The notes beneath the pieces are model-generated. The model searched no databases. It was not told where the DNA came from and saw only the letters and a list, made by a program, of their open reading frames with translations. This document shows positions 35,669 through 48,386 of a stretch of 64,000 bases of DNA, piece after piece. This DNA comes from Humulus lupulus (taxonomy: Eukaryota; Streptophyta; Magnoliopsida; Rosales; Cannabaceae). Position 1 is the first letter of the stretch. Every line of letters begins with the position of its first letter. The translations under genes were made by a program, and so were the position numbers. The stretch is taken from assembly GCF_963169125.1 (NCBI RefSeq), contig NC_084800.1, forward strand, positions 148,920,397-148,984,396, in the 5' to 3' direction.

Positions 35669-36545
35669 ATGGCTGAGAATGCTAATAACGGTGTAAACAA
35701 GAATGCAAACACTGGTAATGCAACTAAATTCGATCCTCCATTGAGAAACTATGTACGCCCTACTGTTACGGGCATACATTCAAGTATTCATCCTCCTACT
35801 GTTGAGGAAAATAATTTTGAGATAAAAGCCTCAATTATTCATATGGTACGTAATTTTGTACAATTTGGGGGTTACCAAATGAGGATCGAAATCTCCATAT
35901 CACAAACTTTTTAGAGTTGTGTGCGACATTCAAAATGAACGGGGTGAGTAATGATGCTGTAAGATTAAGATTATTCCCATTTTTACTAAGAGATAGGGCT
36001 AAGAGTTGGTTGAATTCATTACAAGCCAACTCTTTTGTTACTTGGGAGGACTTGGCTCAGAAATTCCTTCGTAAATATTTTCCTCCTACGAAGTCATCCA
36101 GAATAAGAGGAGAGATTAATAACTTCCATCAGCTGGATACAGAATCTTTAAATGATGCATGGGTACGTTTTAAAGTGTTGCAAAGGAAATGCCACATCAT
36201 GGAATAGAAAAGTGGCTGCTGGTTCATACATTTTACAATGGTTTGGGGGGAAATACAAAGACAATTATAGATGCAGTCTCAAGAGGAGCGCTTATGAGAA
36301 AAAGCACTAATGAAGCATATGAATTATTAGAAGAGATGGCCATGAACAACTCTAATTGGCCTACTGAGCGTGAGAATAAGAAAGTAGCAGTAGTCTTAGA
36401 GGTTGATCCAATTGCTTTATTGACCGCTCAAGTGGCATCTTTAATCAAGCAATTACAGCAGAATAACCTCGCTGCAAAAGCAATGCAAGAACAAAATGTC
36501 GCGAGTTGTGAGATTTGTGGGGGACCGCATTTGTATGAATAATGC
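35669..36545 (+). pseudogene. Athila F gag (frameshifted)
   Basis: It starts at ATG 35669 (MAENANNGVNKN). The capsid core is recognised by LRLFPFLLRDRAKSWLNSL and FVTWEDLAQKFLRKYFPPTK at 35970-36090 (retrotransposon gag family). A further block, LLVHTFYNGLGGNTKTIIDA, lies in another frame from 36189, and a zinc knuckle CEICGGPHLYE at about 36508-36540 ends in a stop just before the last Cys. At least two frame changes (near 35910 and 36200) break it. Confidence 0.82.
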
Positions 36546-37428
36546 CCGAGCACAGCTAGTTGCTCAACAGACGTAAATAATACGCCTTTGGAACAGGCAC
36601 AGGTTATTGGTAACTTTTCAAGACCTGCACCCAACACCTACTCCAATTCAAATACTCCTGCATGGAAAAATCACCCTATATATGTCTTGGAAAAATAATC
36701 AAGGGTTACAACTGCAGTATCCACAATACCCACCTCAACAACTCCCTCATCAACTGACTTATGGACTACATTCTAAACCTTATTATGATCCAAACCCATG
36801 CCCATCTCATCCACAACCACATCCTCAAATGAAGCCACCGACAGTGCAGTCAGACCAATTAAATTAATTCATGACAGAGACAAGGTCTTCAATCAGGAGT
36901 TCAGAGACACAAATAGGTCAATTGGCTAAAATGTTTTCTAGTAGACAGCAAGGGAATTTTCCTAGTACCATAGAGGTAAATCCTAAAGAGCAATGTCAAG
37001 TTGTCACTCTGAGGAGTGGGACTAAGTACGATGGACCTACAGTGGATGACAAAGGGAAGAAGATAGAGGATGAACATGTTACTAGTCCAATACAAGAGGA
37101 GGTTATGGAAGACCTTCCTAAGACAGAAAAGCCAAAACACATCAAACCTACACCAAGAATTCCATATCCTAAACGGTTTCGAAAGGCAATTCTTGACAAA
37201 CAATTCTCCAAATTTCTTGAGGTATTTAAGAAACTTCACATTAACATCCCTTTTGCAGAGGCTCTAGAACAAATGCCTAGTTATGTGAAGTTTATGAAAG
37301 AGATATTTTCTAATAAGAGAAAAATGGAGGATTATGAAACTGTTGCATTGACTGAAGAGTGTAGTGCAATTATTCAAAAGAAGCTTCCTCAAAACTTAAG
37401 AGAATCGAGCAGTTTCACTATACCTTGA
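36546..37428 (+). pseudogene. Athila F gag-protease linker
   Basis: Contains a Pro/Tyr/Gln-rich stretch and then the block SSETQIGQLAKMFSSRQQG, VTLRSGTKYDGP, a Lys/Glu-rich spacer, and PRIPYPKRFRKAILDKQFSK, followed by PFAEALEQMPSYVKFMKEIF. These are standard Athila words between gag and protease. The part from 36871 is open for 185 codons; the earlier part is broken. Confidence 0.8.
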
Positions 37429-38282
37429 ACCATTGGTAACTTTCATTATGAGAGAGCTTTATGGAATTTGGGTGCATGCATAAATTTAATGTCGCTGTCT
37501 GTATTTAAAAGGATTGGTTTGGGGGAAGCTAGACCCACCACTACTATTACTCTTTAACTGGCTGACCGTTCATTAACACATCACAGATGTATTATAGAGG
37601 ACGTTCTAGTAAAGATAGATAACTTCCTTTATGCAATATGGAGGAAGATGAGGATGTGCCTATTATATTGGGACGACCATTTTCAGCCACGGGGCAAGCG
37701 TTGATAGACGTTCAGAAGGGTGAGTTAAGGCTCAGAGTACAAGGAGACTAGGTTATTTTTAATGTTTTTAAAGCCTTGAAATATCCTTCAGCTGGTGACA
37801 GTTGTTTTAATGTTAGTGTATTGGAGGAACCTAGTAAAAGGGTCCAATTTATTGAGGATCCACTTGAGTTGAGTTTGATGGCAAGTCCTAAAGAGTGTGC
37901 TGGTACTGAAGACAGTGAGTATGTTAAGTGGTTGAATTCATCAGGGAAAATTTATGAAAAGAAATATGAGGAATTAGGGCAAGTGCCTGAGAGACCTCTC
38001 CCATCTATTGAGAAGCCACCACTTCTTTAGTTAAAAATTTTACCTGATTATCTTAAGTATGCTTATTTGGGTAAGAATGACACTCTTCCAATTATATTTC
38101 AACTTGATTGTCTGTGATTGAAGAAGACAAGCTTCTTAGTGGCTCACAAACTAGCAATTGGTTGGACATTAGCATATATAAAGGGTATTAGTCCTTCAAT
38201 AGTGATGCATCGTAAATTAATGGAGGAGGATAGTAAGCCTAGTATTGATGCTCAGAGGAGGCCCAATCCTTCAATGAAAGAA
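37429..38282 (+). pseudogene. Athila F protease and PR-RT linker
   Basis: The protease is recognised from LWNLGACINLMSLSVFKR at about 37459. The catalytic Asp of the family's DLGAS motif is Asn here (AAT at 37465-37467), so the enzyme would be dead. VPIILGRPFSATG-like and GELRLRVQGD words follow in a shifted frame, then SAGDSCFNVSVLEE and a linker. Several stops are present. Confidence 0.78.
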
Positions 38283-39109
38283 CTGTAAGTTGAATAAGGT
38301 CACTAGGAAAGACCATCTCCCTTTGCCTTTTGTAGTTCAGATGCTAGATAGATTGGCAGGCCATCCTTATTACTGTTTCTTGCATGGGTATTCAGGATAC
38401 CATCAAATTCCCATAGCACCGGAGGATCAAGAAAAGACTACCTTCACATGCCCTTATGGAACATTTGCATTTTGGAGGATGTCATTTGGGTTATGTAATG
38501 CTCCCGCTACCTTTCAAAGATGTATGATGTCTATCTTTTCAGACATAGTGGAAAAAGGTATCAAAATTTTTATGGATGACTTATAAGTATTTGGACACTC
38601 TTTTGATGGATGTTTGGCTAATTTGGAAAGGGTTCTGGGATAAATGTCTCTTTATGGTGACAGAAGATATAATCTTGGGCCACAAAATTTCACGCCAAGG
38701 AATTGAGGTAGACAAGGCCAAGATATCTACAACAGAAAATTTACCTCCTCTAGTGTCTGTTAAAGGGGTTCATAGTTTTTTTGGCCATGCTAGATTTTAT
38801 AGGAGGTTCATAAAGGAGTTTTCAAAAATTTCAAAGCCCTTATCTACTCTACTTATGAATGGTGTGGTATTTAACTTTGATTTTGACTATTTACGTGCAT
38901 TTAACACATTGAAGGAGAAATTGGTATCTGCTCCAATTGTTGCATCACCAAATTGGGAACTTCCTTTTGAATTAATGTGTGATGCTAGTGATTATGCAGT
39001 AGGAGTAGTTCTTGGACAGCGAGGTGAAAAGTTATTCTGTATAATTTATTATGCTAGTCGAACCTCGAATGATGCTCAATTAAATTATGCAACTATTGAG
39101 AAGGAATAA
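38283..39109 (+). pseudogene. Athila F reverse transcriptase and start of RNase H
   Basis: RT starts with LNKVTRKDHLPLPFV and runs to IFMDDL (the FMDD active site, about 38568-38580). The first catalytic Asp of the FLDGYSGY block is His (CAT at 38383-38385). After a frameshift near 38580 the frame continues with GHKISRQGIEVDKAKI, HARFYRRFIKEFSKI and the RNase H start MCDASDYAVGVVLGQR. The upstream half of RT is too decayed to define. Confidence 0.85.
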
Positions 39110-40671
39110 CTTGCAATTATCTTTGCATTCGACAAGTTCAGGCCTTATTTAATTGATAATAAGGTGATTTTTTACACAAATCATTCAGCTATTAAGTACC
39201 TTATGAACAAAAAGGATGCTAAACCTCGCCTAATTCGATGGGTCCTATTATTGCAAGAGTTTGATATGGAAATTTGTGATAAGAAGGGGACATAAAAGCT
39301 AGTTGCAGATCATTTATCTAGATTGGAAAAAGGAGAAGAGCATAATGAGAATGAGGAGCAAATTGATGAAAATTTTATAGATGAACAATTATTTTTGATT
39401 GAAAGGGAAGAGAAGTTACCTTGGTTTGCGGATTATGTCAATTATTTGGTAGCTAAAGTTGTGCCTCCGAACATGTCAAGGTAGCAACTCAGAAAATTCT
39501 ATTCGGAAGTTAAGCATTATTATTGGGATGAGCCCATTCTTTTTCGTCATTGTGGTGATCAAATAAGTAGAAGATGTGTCCTAGAAGAGGAAATGATTTC
39601 CATACTTACTCACTGTCATACTTTACATTGTGGTGGTCACTTTGGAGGAACAAGGACAGCATCAAAAGTTTTGCAATGTGGGTTTTATTGGCCTACGTTA
39701 TTTAAAGATGCTAGTGCCTTTGCTAAGATTTGTGATCATTGCCAAAGGACTGGTAATATATCGAGACGAGATCAAATGCCAATGACTAGAATTCTGGAAG
39801 TTGAGTTGTTTGATGTGTGGGGAATAGATTTTATGGGGCCCTTCCCATCATCTTATAATAATAAGTATATTTTGCTGGAAGTAGGTTGTGTTTCTAAATG
39901 GGTGGAAGCTACAACAACTCCTACTTGTGATGGTAAGGAGGTACTTAAATTTTTTCATAAAAATATTTTAACTCCGTTTGGTACTCCAAGAGCAATTATT
40001 AGTGACAAAGGCAGTCATTTTTGTAACAAATCATTAACAGTACTATGCGCTCGTTATCAAGTTCATCGTCGAAAGAACCTGTTTTATCATCCACTTGCAA
40101 ATGGTCAAGTTGAAATGTCAAACCGGGAGATTAAAAGTATTTTAGAGAAAACTGTAAAAACATCAAGGAAAGATTGGTCTAAAAAGCTTGATGATTTACT
40201 ATGGGCATATCGCACAGCCTTTAAGACTCCGATTGGTATGTCACCATATCGGTTAGTGTTTAGGAAGGCATGTCATTTACCAGTAGAACTTGAGCATCGA
40301 GCTTATTGGGCGGTGAAAAGGTAAATGTTGATTTATTCATGGTAGGGCAGAAGAGGCTCTTTTAGTTAAATGAGCTTGATAAATTTTGAAATGAAGATCA
40401 TGAAAATGCAAAGATTTTTCAAGAAAAGTATAAGGCTTTTCATGATAAAAGGATAATTAGTAAGGATTTCCAACTGGGAGATAAAGTTCTTTTATTTAAT
40501 TCTAGATTGAAGCAGTTTCCAGGAAAAGTAAAGTCTAGATGGTCACGACCCATCACAGTAGTTGTCTCATTACCTTATGGAGCGGTACATATTCATAGTG
40601 AGAAAACATGAAATTTTAAAGTAAATGATCAGATATTAAAGCATTATTTGGAAGGACTGATGGAAAACTGA
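39110..40671 (+). pseudogene. Athila F RNase H end and integrase
   Basis: It stays in the frame of 38576 with stops at 39107, 39293 and 39483. RNase H ends with VADHLSRLE. The integrase has its zinc finger ([20 protein letters not shown], then CDHCQRTGN) and catalytic contexts [16 protein letters not shown] and [11 protein letters not shown], then [21 protein letters not shown]. After a frame change at about 40325, LGDKVLLFNSRLK and the C-terminal words FKVNDQILKHYLEG end at 40671. D, D and E are all present. Confidence 0.88.
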
Positions 40672-41552
40672 AAATCTGTGATGGTTTTGGAACCCCTCTA
40701 AATGGGGTAGTCAGCGTCCGACTAAATGACGTTAACAACAGCGCTATAGGAGGCATTCCAATACTTTATTTTGTTTTTATTTTAATTTTAAATTAGTGAA
40801 AAATTTTATTTAATGTTAATTTGGATTTTAATAGATTTGTTTAGTTTAGATTTTTTATTTTTAGTATAAAGTTTGTAAAAAAATCATGCAAATCGTGAAA
40901 AGGCTCTTTTCCAATTAGTCTGCAGGTCAAGTCGCGACTTGATCTTGTAAGTCGTGGCATTAACAAAATTTAGAGAGTATGAAAATTTAAGGAAGGGGCG
41001 GGCCGCGACTTGATGAGGTTGAGTCGTTGCCCTGCGAAATAGAAATTTTGGAAAATTTGATGCAGGCTGCGACTTGTTCGTCCTTTGTTAACGTGGTTTA
41101 AAATCATTTATTCTCAGCTTATACCTCTCATTTTTACATTTCTTTCATCCTAGCCCAAATTATTTTTATAAAAGCTATAATTTTTCCCCTTATTCTTCTG
41201 TTTAAAACACCCTAAAGCCATATCCATTAATCCCTAATTCCATATTTATTTCCTTCTTCCTTTTACTCTAACCTTAACTTTTTCTATTGGTGGTAAGTGA
41301 AGATTGAAAGAGAATTGAAGAGTGGGTAGTCTCTAAGATTTAAAGGCATGTAATTTTGCCTTTTTGATGATCTTGAAGTTTTGATTGAAGTAATTTTGTG
41401 TTAAGGGATTGAATTGAGTTTTTGACTTACATTGTTAATATATTGAGTGTCTTTGAGTTGGTGTCTTTTGGGGTTAATCTGTAGAGGAAAGTACTATAAA
41501 TTAGAGGAAGTGCTGCCAATTTTTTGTTGTGTATTTGCTACATTGTGTGATT
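40672..41552. other. Noncoding stretch between Athila pol and third ORF
   Basis: AT-rich, 881 bp. It contains another group of the GTCGCGACTTG/AAGTCGTGGC words also found in the F LTRs (about 40925-41070). No frame is credible. Confidence 0.7.
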
Positions 41553-42818
41553 ATGGGGCCCAGAAAAAAACCTAGTAGGGTTCCCTCTTCTAAAAACTCC
41601 AATCGCCCTTCTACATCCCACAACCAACCACCCCAACCTCAGCCTACCCTGCTGCCACCACCACCAATTCAAGAATTTGATCCAACTAGGTTTATTAGTA
41701 AGGATGCCTTTGATCATTATCAAAGGTTATCTCAACGTCCAGTTAGTCAAGAGAGAGGAATGGAATATCAAGAAGACCCTTATCCTCAAAAAACTTATAA
41801 CCTCATTCGGGCTGAAATTCAGTGCCGTCGTTGGAAACTTTTTGTGGATGATAAAATGCCCAATGCTAGTTGTTCAATGGTTTATGAGTTTTATGCAAAT
41901 TTTCCAGGGGTAGTTAATAGAAAGGTTTTTATGCGAGGGGTTTAGGTAGAGTGTGATATTGATAATATTGATGCTTTATATCAATTACCCATGTTGTCGC
42001 AAGACGAGGATGAATATTACCAATTGGCTTATAATAGTGAAATTTATTGGGTTGAGGTGGCAGAAACATTAGGCATTTCTGGTGCTACTTTTGTCATGCA
42101 AAATGGAGAACCGAAGCATTTCCGAAGGTATCAAATGAATCATGTGGCCAAGGCTTGGACTCTCTTTGTGAGTGCGCGCCTTATGCCCAACACTCATTTA
42201 TCTGAAGTACGAACTGATAGGTGTCTTCTTGTATATGCTATTATGATGGGACTCTCTGTCGATATTGGTCGGAATATCCGCATGAGTATTCGGGATTTAT
42301 GTCGACTGACTACCACTGGCAGTTTGGGGCACGACTCAATGATTACTGTTCTATGTGATGTGTGGGAGGTACCTAAATATCCTAGAGATATTTATAGGAA
42401 GGCAATGGGGCCTATTTCTCGTGCTTCTGTGTATAAATTCAATGACCCATCTTTGGAGCCACCAATACCACAACCCAGGTAGGTGAAAGTTGAAGAGGAA
42501 AGAGATGCGACTGAGGAATCCGCACCTGCCAATGATCAACCAAATGATTCAAGGGTAGTTGAGGAGGAAATGAGAGGAGAATATCCTCAATATTTGACAC
42601 TTGAGGCTCCACTGGATCCGCACTTGACCATATTGGATTATATCATCTGGCAAAACCAACATACTCATAGTTATTTGGGGGAGCTTCATGATTATCATAG
42701 AGCTCAGTTTGACTAGCAAAATGAGTTGGTTTACCGATGGTCAAATTAGGAGGAGGACCGACAATATTTTCCTTATCCACCACCTTGGCATCCTTTTCCT
42801 GATCCACCACCTTTTTGA
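41553..42818 (+). pseudogene. Athila F third ORF, downstream of pol
   Basis: One frame of 421 codons from ATG 41553 (MGPRKKPSRVPSSKN) to TGA 42816-42818, interrupted by four TAG codons (41943, 42480, 42714, 42747) and no frameshift. The N-terminus is basic and Ser/Pro-rich. The body has RFISKDAFDHYQRLSQRP, QCRRWKLFVDD and MVYEFYANFPG, then a helical region and an acidic, Pro/Tyr-rich tail. It resembles the family often annotated 'putative plant transposon protein', commonly found after pol in Athila elements, the position sometimes called env-like. I see no signal peptide or transmembrane segment that would support an envelope. At least two stops are flanked by context suggesting Gln to TAG. 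Confidence 0.72.
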
Positions 42819-44179
42819 AGTGATATACACCAGGCAAGTTTTCTTTCTTATTTTTAAACATTGGGGTCAATGTTTAGCTTAAGTTTTGGGGAGGGAGCTT
42901 ACTTTTCTATTAGTTTTGTTTAGTTTATGTTAGTTGTTCGGAGTTTTGTTTTAATCTGTGTTTAGTACCAACATGAATGATGATTGACAACAAGTGTTGA
43001 TGAGAATAAAGTGAATGTTATGAGTATAATTCAAAGAAAATGAAATTTGAAAAAAAAAACTGTGTGCTTGATTGAACACTTCGTTAGTTCATTTTATTTT
43101 AGACAACATTTGTTGAATATTTTGTCATGATATTTAAATTGATGTTTTTTATATTGATTATGATTGCTGAAATTGGTTAGTGGAATGATGAATAGAAAGT
43201 GGAAATTATTTTCTTACAGTATTAGAACCTGCTTACTTGTTATTTGAGGCAAAATAATATATCATGTATGTTTAGGAATATGATTTAGGCTATCATTTGG
43301 ACTGTTTGAGCTTTTCTTTCCGACCATAAATTAATTGATCTTTTGTTTACCCTTTTTGAGCCTAACATTATATCTTTTTGTTCTAAGCCATTATTTAAGC
43401 TTGATACTTGAAACTTGGTTATATATTTGTCCCTAATATACTATGAGCATATGATTTTATGGGGATTGATGTGTAATGGTGTTTATTTGTGAATTTAGTG
43501 GGTGTAGAAAATGAAAAGTATAAAAGATTAGAGAGAAAGTATATATATTGAAAAAACAAAAGAAGTTCAATACACTCCCCATATGAATATATAGCAAAAT
43601 CAAATTTGGGGGAGTGTAGTTATCATCTGAAAAGAAATTTTTTTTTTTTACATCTCTCTAAATAAAAACAAGAAAGAGGATTATGAGATTGTATTACTAT
43701 GGAAGTAAAGTCGGTGACTTTTGGGCCATGTGCTTATACTAAAGTGAGCTTAAAAATTACTTTTCCATCTACCTTTACCTAAGCCATCATTACAAGCCTA
43801 TACAAGTCCTATTGATTCTTATGCATATCATGATTTATATTAGTGGAGAATAGCAAGTGAAGTGAGCTTATGGAATTATTTTGTTTAAATGGATTGCTTG
43901 GAAAGAATTTGGTTAGCATAATTGATTTCAAATATGTTTATTTAATGATCATGATTTGATAATCTAAAATGTTAGTAGACTAAAGTGTGTTGATGGAGTG
44001 TTTTGATCAAAATTCTAGGTTCAATAAACTATTGAGTAGTTTTATGAGAATTATATGATTAGCATTCATGATTGTTGTCTGTATAATTCATGTTGTGGAA
44101 ATTGTCTTAGTTGTTAGAGTCTAGGTTTGTTTTGAGCCCTTTGTTCGAGGTCAAACAAAGAGTAAGTTTAGGGGGGGTT
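42819..44179. other. 3' noncoding region of Athila F with repeated purine tracts
   Basis: The 1.36 kb is AT-rich without coding potential. It has three G-rich purine tracts: TTTTGGGGAGGGA near 42884, AAATTTGGGGGAGTG at 43602-43616, and AGGGGGGG at 44170-44177, two bases before the 3' LTR. The last is the working polypurine tract by position. Confidence 0.7.
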
Positions 44180-45560
44180 TGATAACTTCATTTTAGTGTT
44201 GTTTTAGAATGTATTTTTGTGGTAATCTTGAGTCTTTATGTTTGTTTTGTGCAAGATTACACTTTTGTTTGTGTTTGTTGTAGGTTGGTGCGAAGAATAA
44301 TGTAAAAAAAAAGTGAAAATGGTGGAAAAACAAAGCTCTTGGTTGTTGTTTGACTCAAAATGGTGCTAAGGACCAGTAGAAATCAGTTTTTGATGAAGAA
44401 ACAAGGTTGAAAGACTTAAATTGAGAAATAATGGAATTAGGGCCGCGATTAGGAGTTTAGAGTCGCGACTCTGGGAAAGTCAGAAATACAAAGATGCTGA
44501 AGGAAATTAGAGTCGTGACTTGCCCTTATAAGTCGCGGCGCTAGGGGAAGTCAGCGGCTAAGGCAAGGGAGCATCGAAGACACGGGCCGCGACTTGATAT
44601 GCCTAAGTCACGGTGCCTGAAGAGATATGCAGATTTAGAGGACCTTTAAAAATTGATACGGGTCGCAACCTAAAGAAGGCCAAGTCCATGCCTGCATATG
44701 AAAATCTACAGATTTGTGATTTTTTTAACTATAAATTCAGACTTAGGGTTTAATTATGTCATGAGGTCGGATTTTAATTACATTTTTAGAGACTAATTTT
44801 GGTTCTTAGACTAGTTTTTCTGCACTTTTATATTTTTTCTTTCTTCTTAAAGTTTTTGAATCTTATGTTTCTGATTTTGTTGAGTTAGTCATGGCTGATA
44901 TGAACTAAACATTTTTATCTAGGGTTTAGTGTAGTCACTTGGATTTATATTTAAATTAATTATGATGTTCTATTGATTTTTCTTGTCTATTCTAATCTAT
45001 ATAATGTTTGCTTAATGCTAGTAAATACCTGATCAATATTTGCTTGATTTATGATTTTGATTCAAACTTAAAAAGATGAGAATTGAATATGCTATCGTTA
45101 TATAGACATAGGTTGGATATTGGACGAAAGTACTTGTATGGTTTGTGTAGTAATTAGGTTTCTATGCTTAATTCCTGCTTTATGTTTAAGTTTATCATAG
45201 AGATGTAGATAACTTGCATATAGGATGAGATCTTATATCTTGAAAAAGAATTGGAATCGATTTATCTTAACCTGCTATTAGAATAGGATGAAAGAAATTT
45301 AGAACTGATTAATAAAATTAATATAATGAAAAGTTGATGAAATTAATACCCTAGGCTTTTAATTAGTGAATTATATTTACTTTTGCAAAGTATATTTTAA
45401 AGTCTTAGTTTAAAAATCACTCTATTTTTGACAACCAAATAGAAATCAAAGAACAATTATTGGTAATTGGTTAATAATCTTTGTGGGAATGATACTCAAT
45501 TTATCATCTATATTACTTGAATCGATTGTGTGCACTTGCGTATCAAATATTTAGTGATCA
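44180..45560 (+). mobile_element. Athila element F, 3' LTR (1,381 bp)
   Basis: It runs from TGATAACTTCATTTTAGTG to TTTAGTGATCA and is followed by target duplication AAGGT (45561-45565). It contains the perfect palindrome AGAGTCGCGACTCT at 44459-44472; the 5' copy of this site has decayed. Confidence 0.9.
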
Positions 45561-45565
45561 AAGGT

Positions 45566-46463
45566 CAATCTTGGAGAACACAGTCTTCTCCTGTAGCAGG
45601 TCAAACAAGTCATCGATCCTGGGCAATGAGTACTTATTCTTAATAGTCTACTTATTCAACTCCTTGTAGTCGATGCACATCCTTAAGGATCCATCCTTCT
45701 TCTTGATGAACAATACTGGAGAACCCCATGGAGAAAAACTCGGTCTCATGAATCCTAAGTCTAGTAACTCTTGAATCTTCAGTTCCATCAACTCTGATGG
45801 AGCCATTCTATAAGGTATCCTAGAGATTGGCTCCGCCACTGACACCAACTCTATGATAAACTCGATCTCTCGGTGTGGTGGCAACCCTGACATTTCTGCT
45901 GGGAATACATCAGGAAACTCATATCCTAATCTGGTCTCATCCGGTCCAACTGAAACATTCCTAGAGGTATCCACTATGTTTGTTAGGAATCCTATGCAAC
46001 CTTCTTATATTAAGTCTCTAGCCTTTAGTGCTGAGATCATAGGTAGTCGTGGTCCACTCACTATCTCCATAACTACAAATGGTACCTCTGATTCCAGTTC
46101 AAAGGTCACCATTCTTCGCTTGCAGTCTATCGTTGCCCCATACATTGATAACCATTCCATCCCCATAATCATATCAAAGTCATCCATTGCTAATTCAATC
46201 AGGTCCATAGACAACTCCATACTGGCTATCTCTACTAGTAATGCTCTAACCCATCTCCTAGAGACTACCAGTTCTCTACTTGGCAACAAAGTCCTGAATT
46301 CCCTAGCACACATATCAAAAGGCCTACACAGATGATCTATCACTCTAGCAGATACAAACAAATTAGTTGCTCTTGAATCAATCAATACAGTAAATGAAGA
46401 ACCGACACTAGAAATCGGACCTGTCACGATCGAGGGACTAGCCTCAGCCTCAGTTTGGGTCAA
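45566..46463 (-). pseudogene. Element G protease and first half of RT
   Basis: Protease: TVLIDSRATNLFVSA at about 46410-46370, where the Gly of the catalytic DSG triplet is Arg. The PR C-part has [74 protein letters not shown], a stop at 45648, and [13 protein letters not shown] reaching KID at 45566, where Athila F cuts in. RT resumes at 4409. Confidence 0.85.
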
Positions 46464-47578
46464 GATGAATAGTCTAGCTAGAGTGAGGTTGTTGCTCTTC
46501 TTCGACTCTTCTTTTCAAGCTTATGGGAAGTTCTTCCTCAGATAATTAACACTCCTGCAAGTAAAGCAAGCTCTGACACTACACTCTCCCTGATGTTGAT
46601 GCCTGCACCGAGGACACTCTGGGAAACTTCTCCAGTTGTCTCCCCCACCCTGACGGCCACTAAAAGCACCATGTGCCCTCCTATCGGAACAAGGAAGAAC
46701 AAAAGAATCTGGGCTTTCTATTATGCTCACTAGGGCCATTACCCCGGCTAGAACCAATAAAAGGAGGCATCGCCCTCTGAGCATTGCACCTTGCAATGCC
46801 CTCTTGCCATATCTGATCCTCGGCCCCCTAAGCTGTAAACGCCTTCTCCACTACCTGAGCATAGGTGGTAGTCCTCAGATCTAATGTTATCTTGATGTCA
46901 TAGGCTTTCTTGACGTTCAGCCCCTGTACAAACTGATCCCTCTGTGCCATATTAGTGGGCACCAAGTCCAGTGCGAACTTCTCCAACTGGTCAAACTTCA
47001 GCGCATACTCTGTAACTGTCATCCAGTTCTGAGTCAGGTTGACATACTCATCCACCTTTGCAGCTCGGACTGCAACACTGTAGTATTTCTCATTGAAGAT
47101 ATCCCTAAATTCTTCCTAAGTCATAACTACCGCTTCCCTCCTCTAGGACACAATGTCCCACCAGATGCGGGTGTCTTCTATCGATATGTAGCTGGTGCAG
47201 ACCACTCCCTCATTCCCTTCCACCCACATGAAATCTAGGATAGAAGAAGTCATATTCATTAGCTGCTCTTCCGCAGTGGGTCTGGACCGCCCTCAAAGGT
47301 GGGAGGGTGCTGCTTCTTGAACTGCTAGTATATAGGCTCCAACCTGTTCTCCATCACAGGCTCAACTAGCACTGGTGCCACAACCTGTGGAATTTAAAAC
47401 CCAATGCCCCAAAGACGGGCCTGTTGCCTTAACTTTTAGAGTTCATCTTCTGTTCGTTGAAGTTTATCTTCAATTTCGGCAAACAACTATTGTCAGTTCT
47501 GTGGGACAAGTTGAGAGTCCTGACCCTCGTTGTCATCTTCGGCCTATTGCTGTGGAGTCTGATTGACCACCGAGACAT
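46464..47578 (-). pseudogene. Element G gag (broken)
   Basis: Gag probably starts at ATG 47578 (MSRWSIRLHS) but the N-terminal part is scrambled by indels. Recognisable words are the capsid block in fragments at 47250-47100, MTVTEYALKFDQLEKFALDLVP (about 47020-46955), and a zinc-knuckle region CPRCRHQHQGECSVRACFTC with the second knuckle decayed (NYLRKNFP). Confidence 0.78.
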
Positions 47579-47633
47579 AACTACAATATGCCTGCAATCA
47601 ATGATGTTGCACATCAGGAATGAAAACAACATT

Positions 47634-48386
47634 TGTACGCCCTAAATATCCACGGGTTATTAGCGAGCTGGAAAAGGGTATAATCATATCAGCCACGTGG
47701 AAGCCACCTACCCGGAGCTGCTGGTACGAGTCTCTACCTCTTTAGCTCGAGGTAGCCAAAGGTTTAATAAGAATACTCGAAGGCATCGGGTCAGCAGTGT
47801 GGGCACCATGAGCTAGGACTACATCAAGCTCGAGGTACGACCTAGAGCTGACACCTCCGACCTTTTATAAAGTCAACCACGCAATGTAAACGTGCGCATA
47901 TCAGACATCACGTGTCTACTCCATTCCTGAAATCTCGGACATGCCGCATAAACGTGCGTGTCAGGCACCCCATGACAGGTTAGGGCCATGCGGCCCATTA
48001 TCCCCCTTACCTACTGATTAGACCACACTTCATTGTCAATTTTTAGGAATTAATCATAAGTGTCACAGAAGTGACATGATGGGTAAGAAGGTCACGGGAT
48101 GACCCCCTTTGCCAATACCCAGGTGCCCTCTCCCTATAAATATGGAGACCCTGGGCATTGCAAAGGGTTGGCTTCTAATTTGTAAAGAAACACCGTGTAA
48201 GGAATACGAGAGAAAGATCAATAATATTGGTTGGTGGACTAGAGGGATTTTAACCTTCGAACCACCTAAAAAAGTAAACAAGTCATATCCTTCCTTTGAG
48301 ACTATTTACGTATTATGGTTCATCATTTAGCACTAATCCATCTCTTTATTCATATAATTATCTGTTACCGAAGAACCGCGTCAACA
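47634..48386. mobile_element. Solo LTR 'K' (753 bp) in the leader of G
   Basis: TGTACGCCC...GTCAACA is flanked by ACATT (47629-47633) and ACATC (48387-48391), a 4-of-5 match. It is unlike every other LTR here. Read on the plus strand it has CTATAAATA at 48136 in a promoter-like setting and ends in a CT-rich tract with TTACCG. It interrupts the leader of G between PBS and gag. It looks like an LTR of a Tat-type or related element, but the family is not certain. Confidence 0.6.

Noticed and set aside
41553..42818. Envelope gene in Athila F
   Set aside because: The position would fit, but no signal peptide, transmembrane segment or furin-like site can be seen; described as third ORF only.
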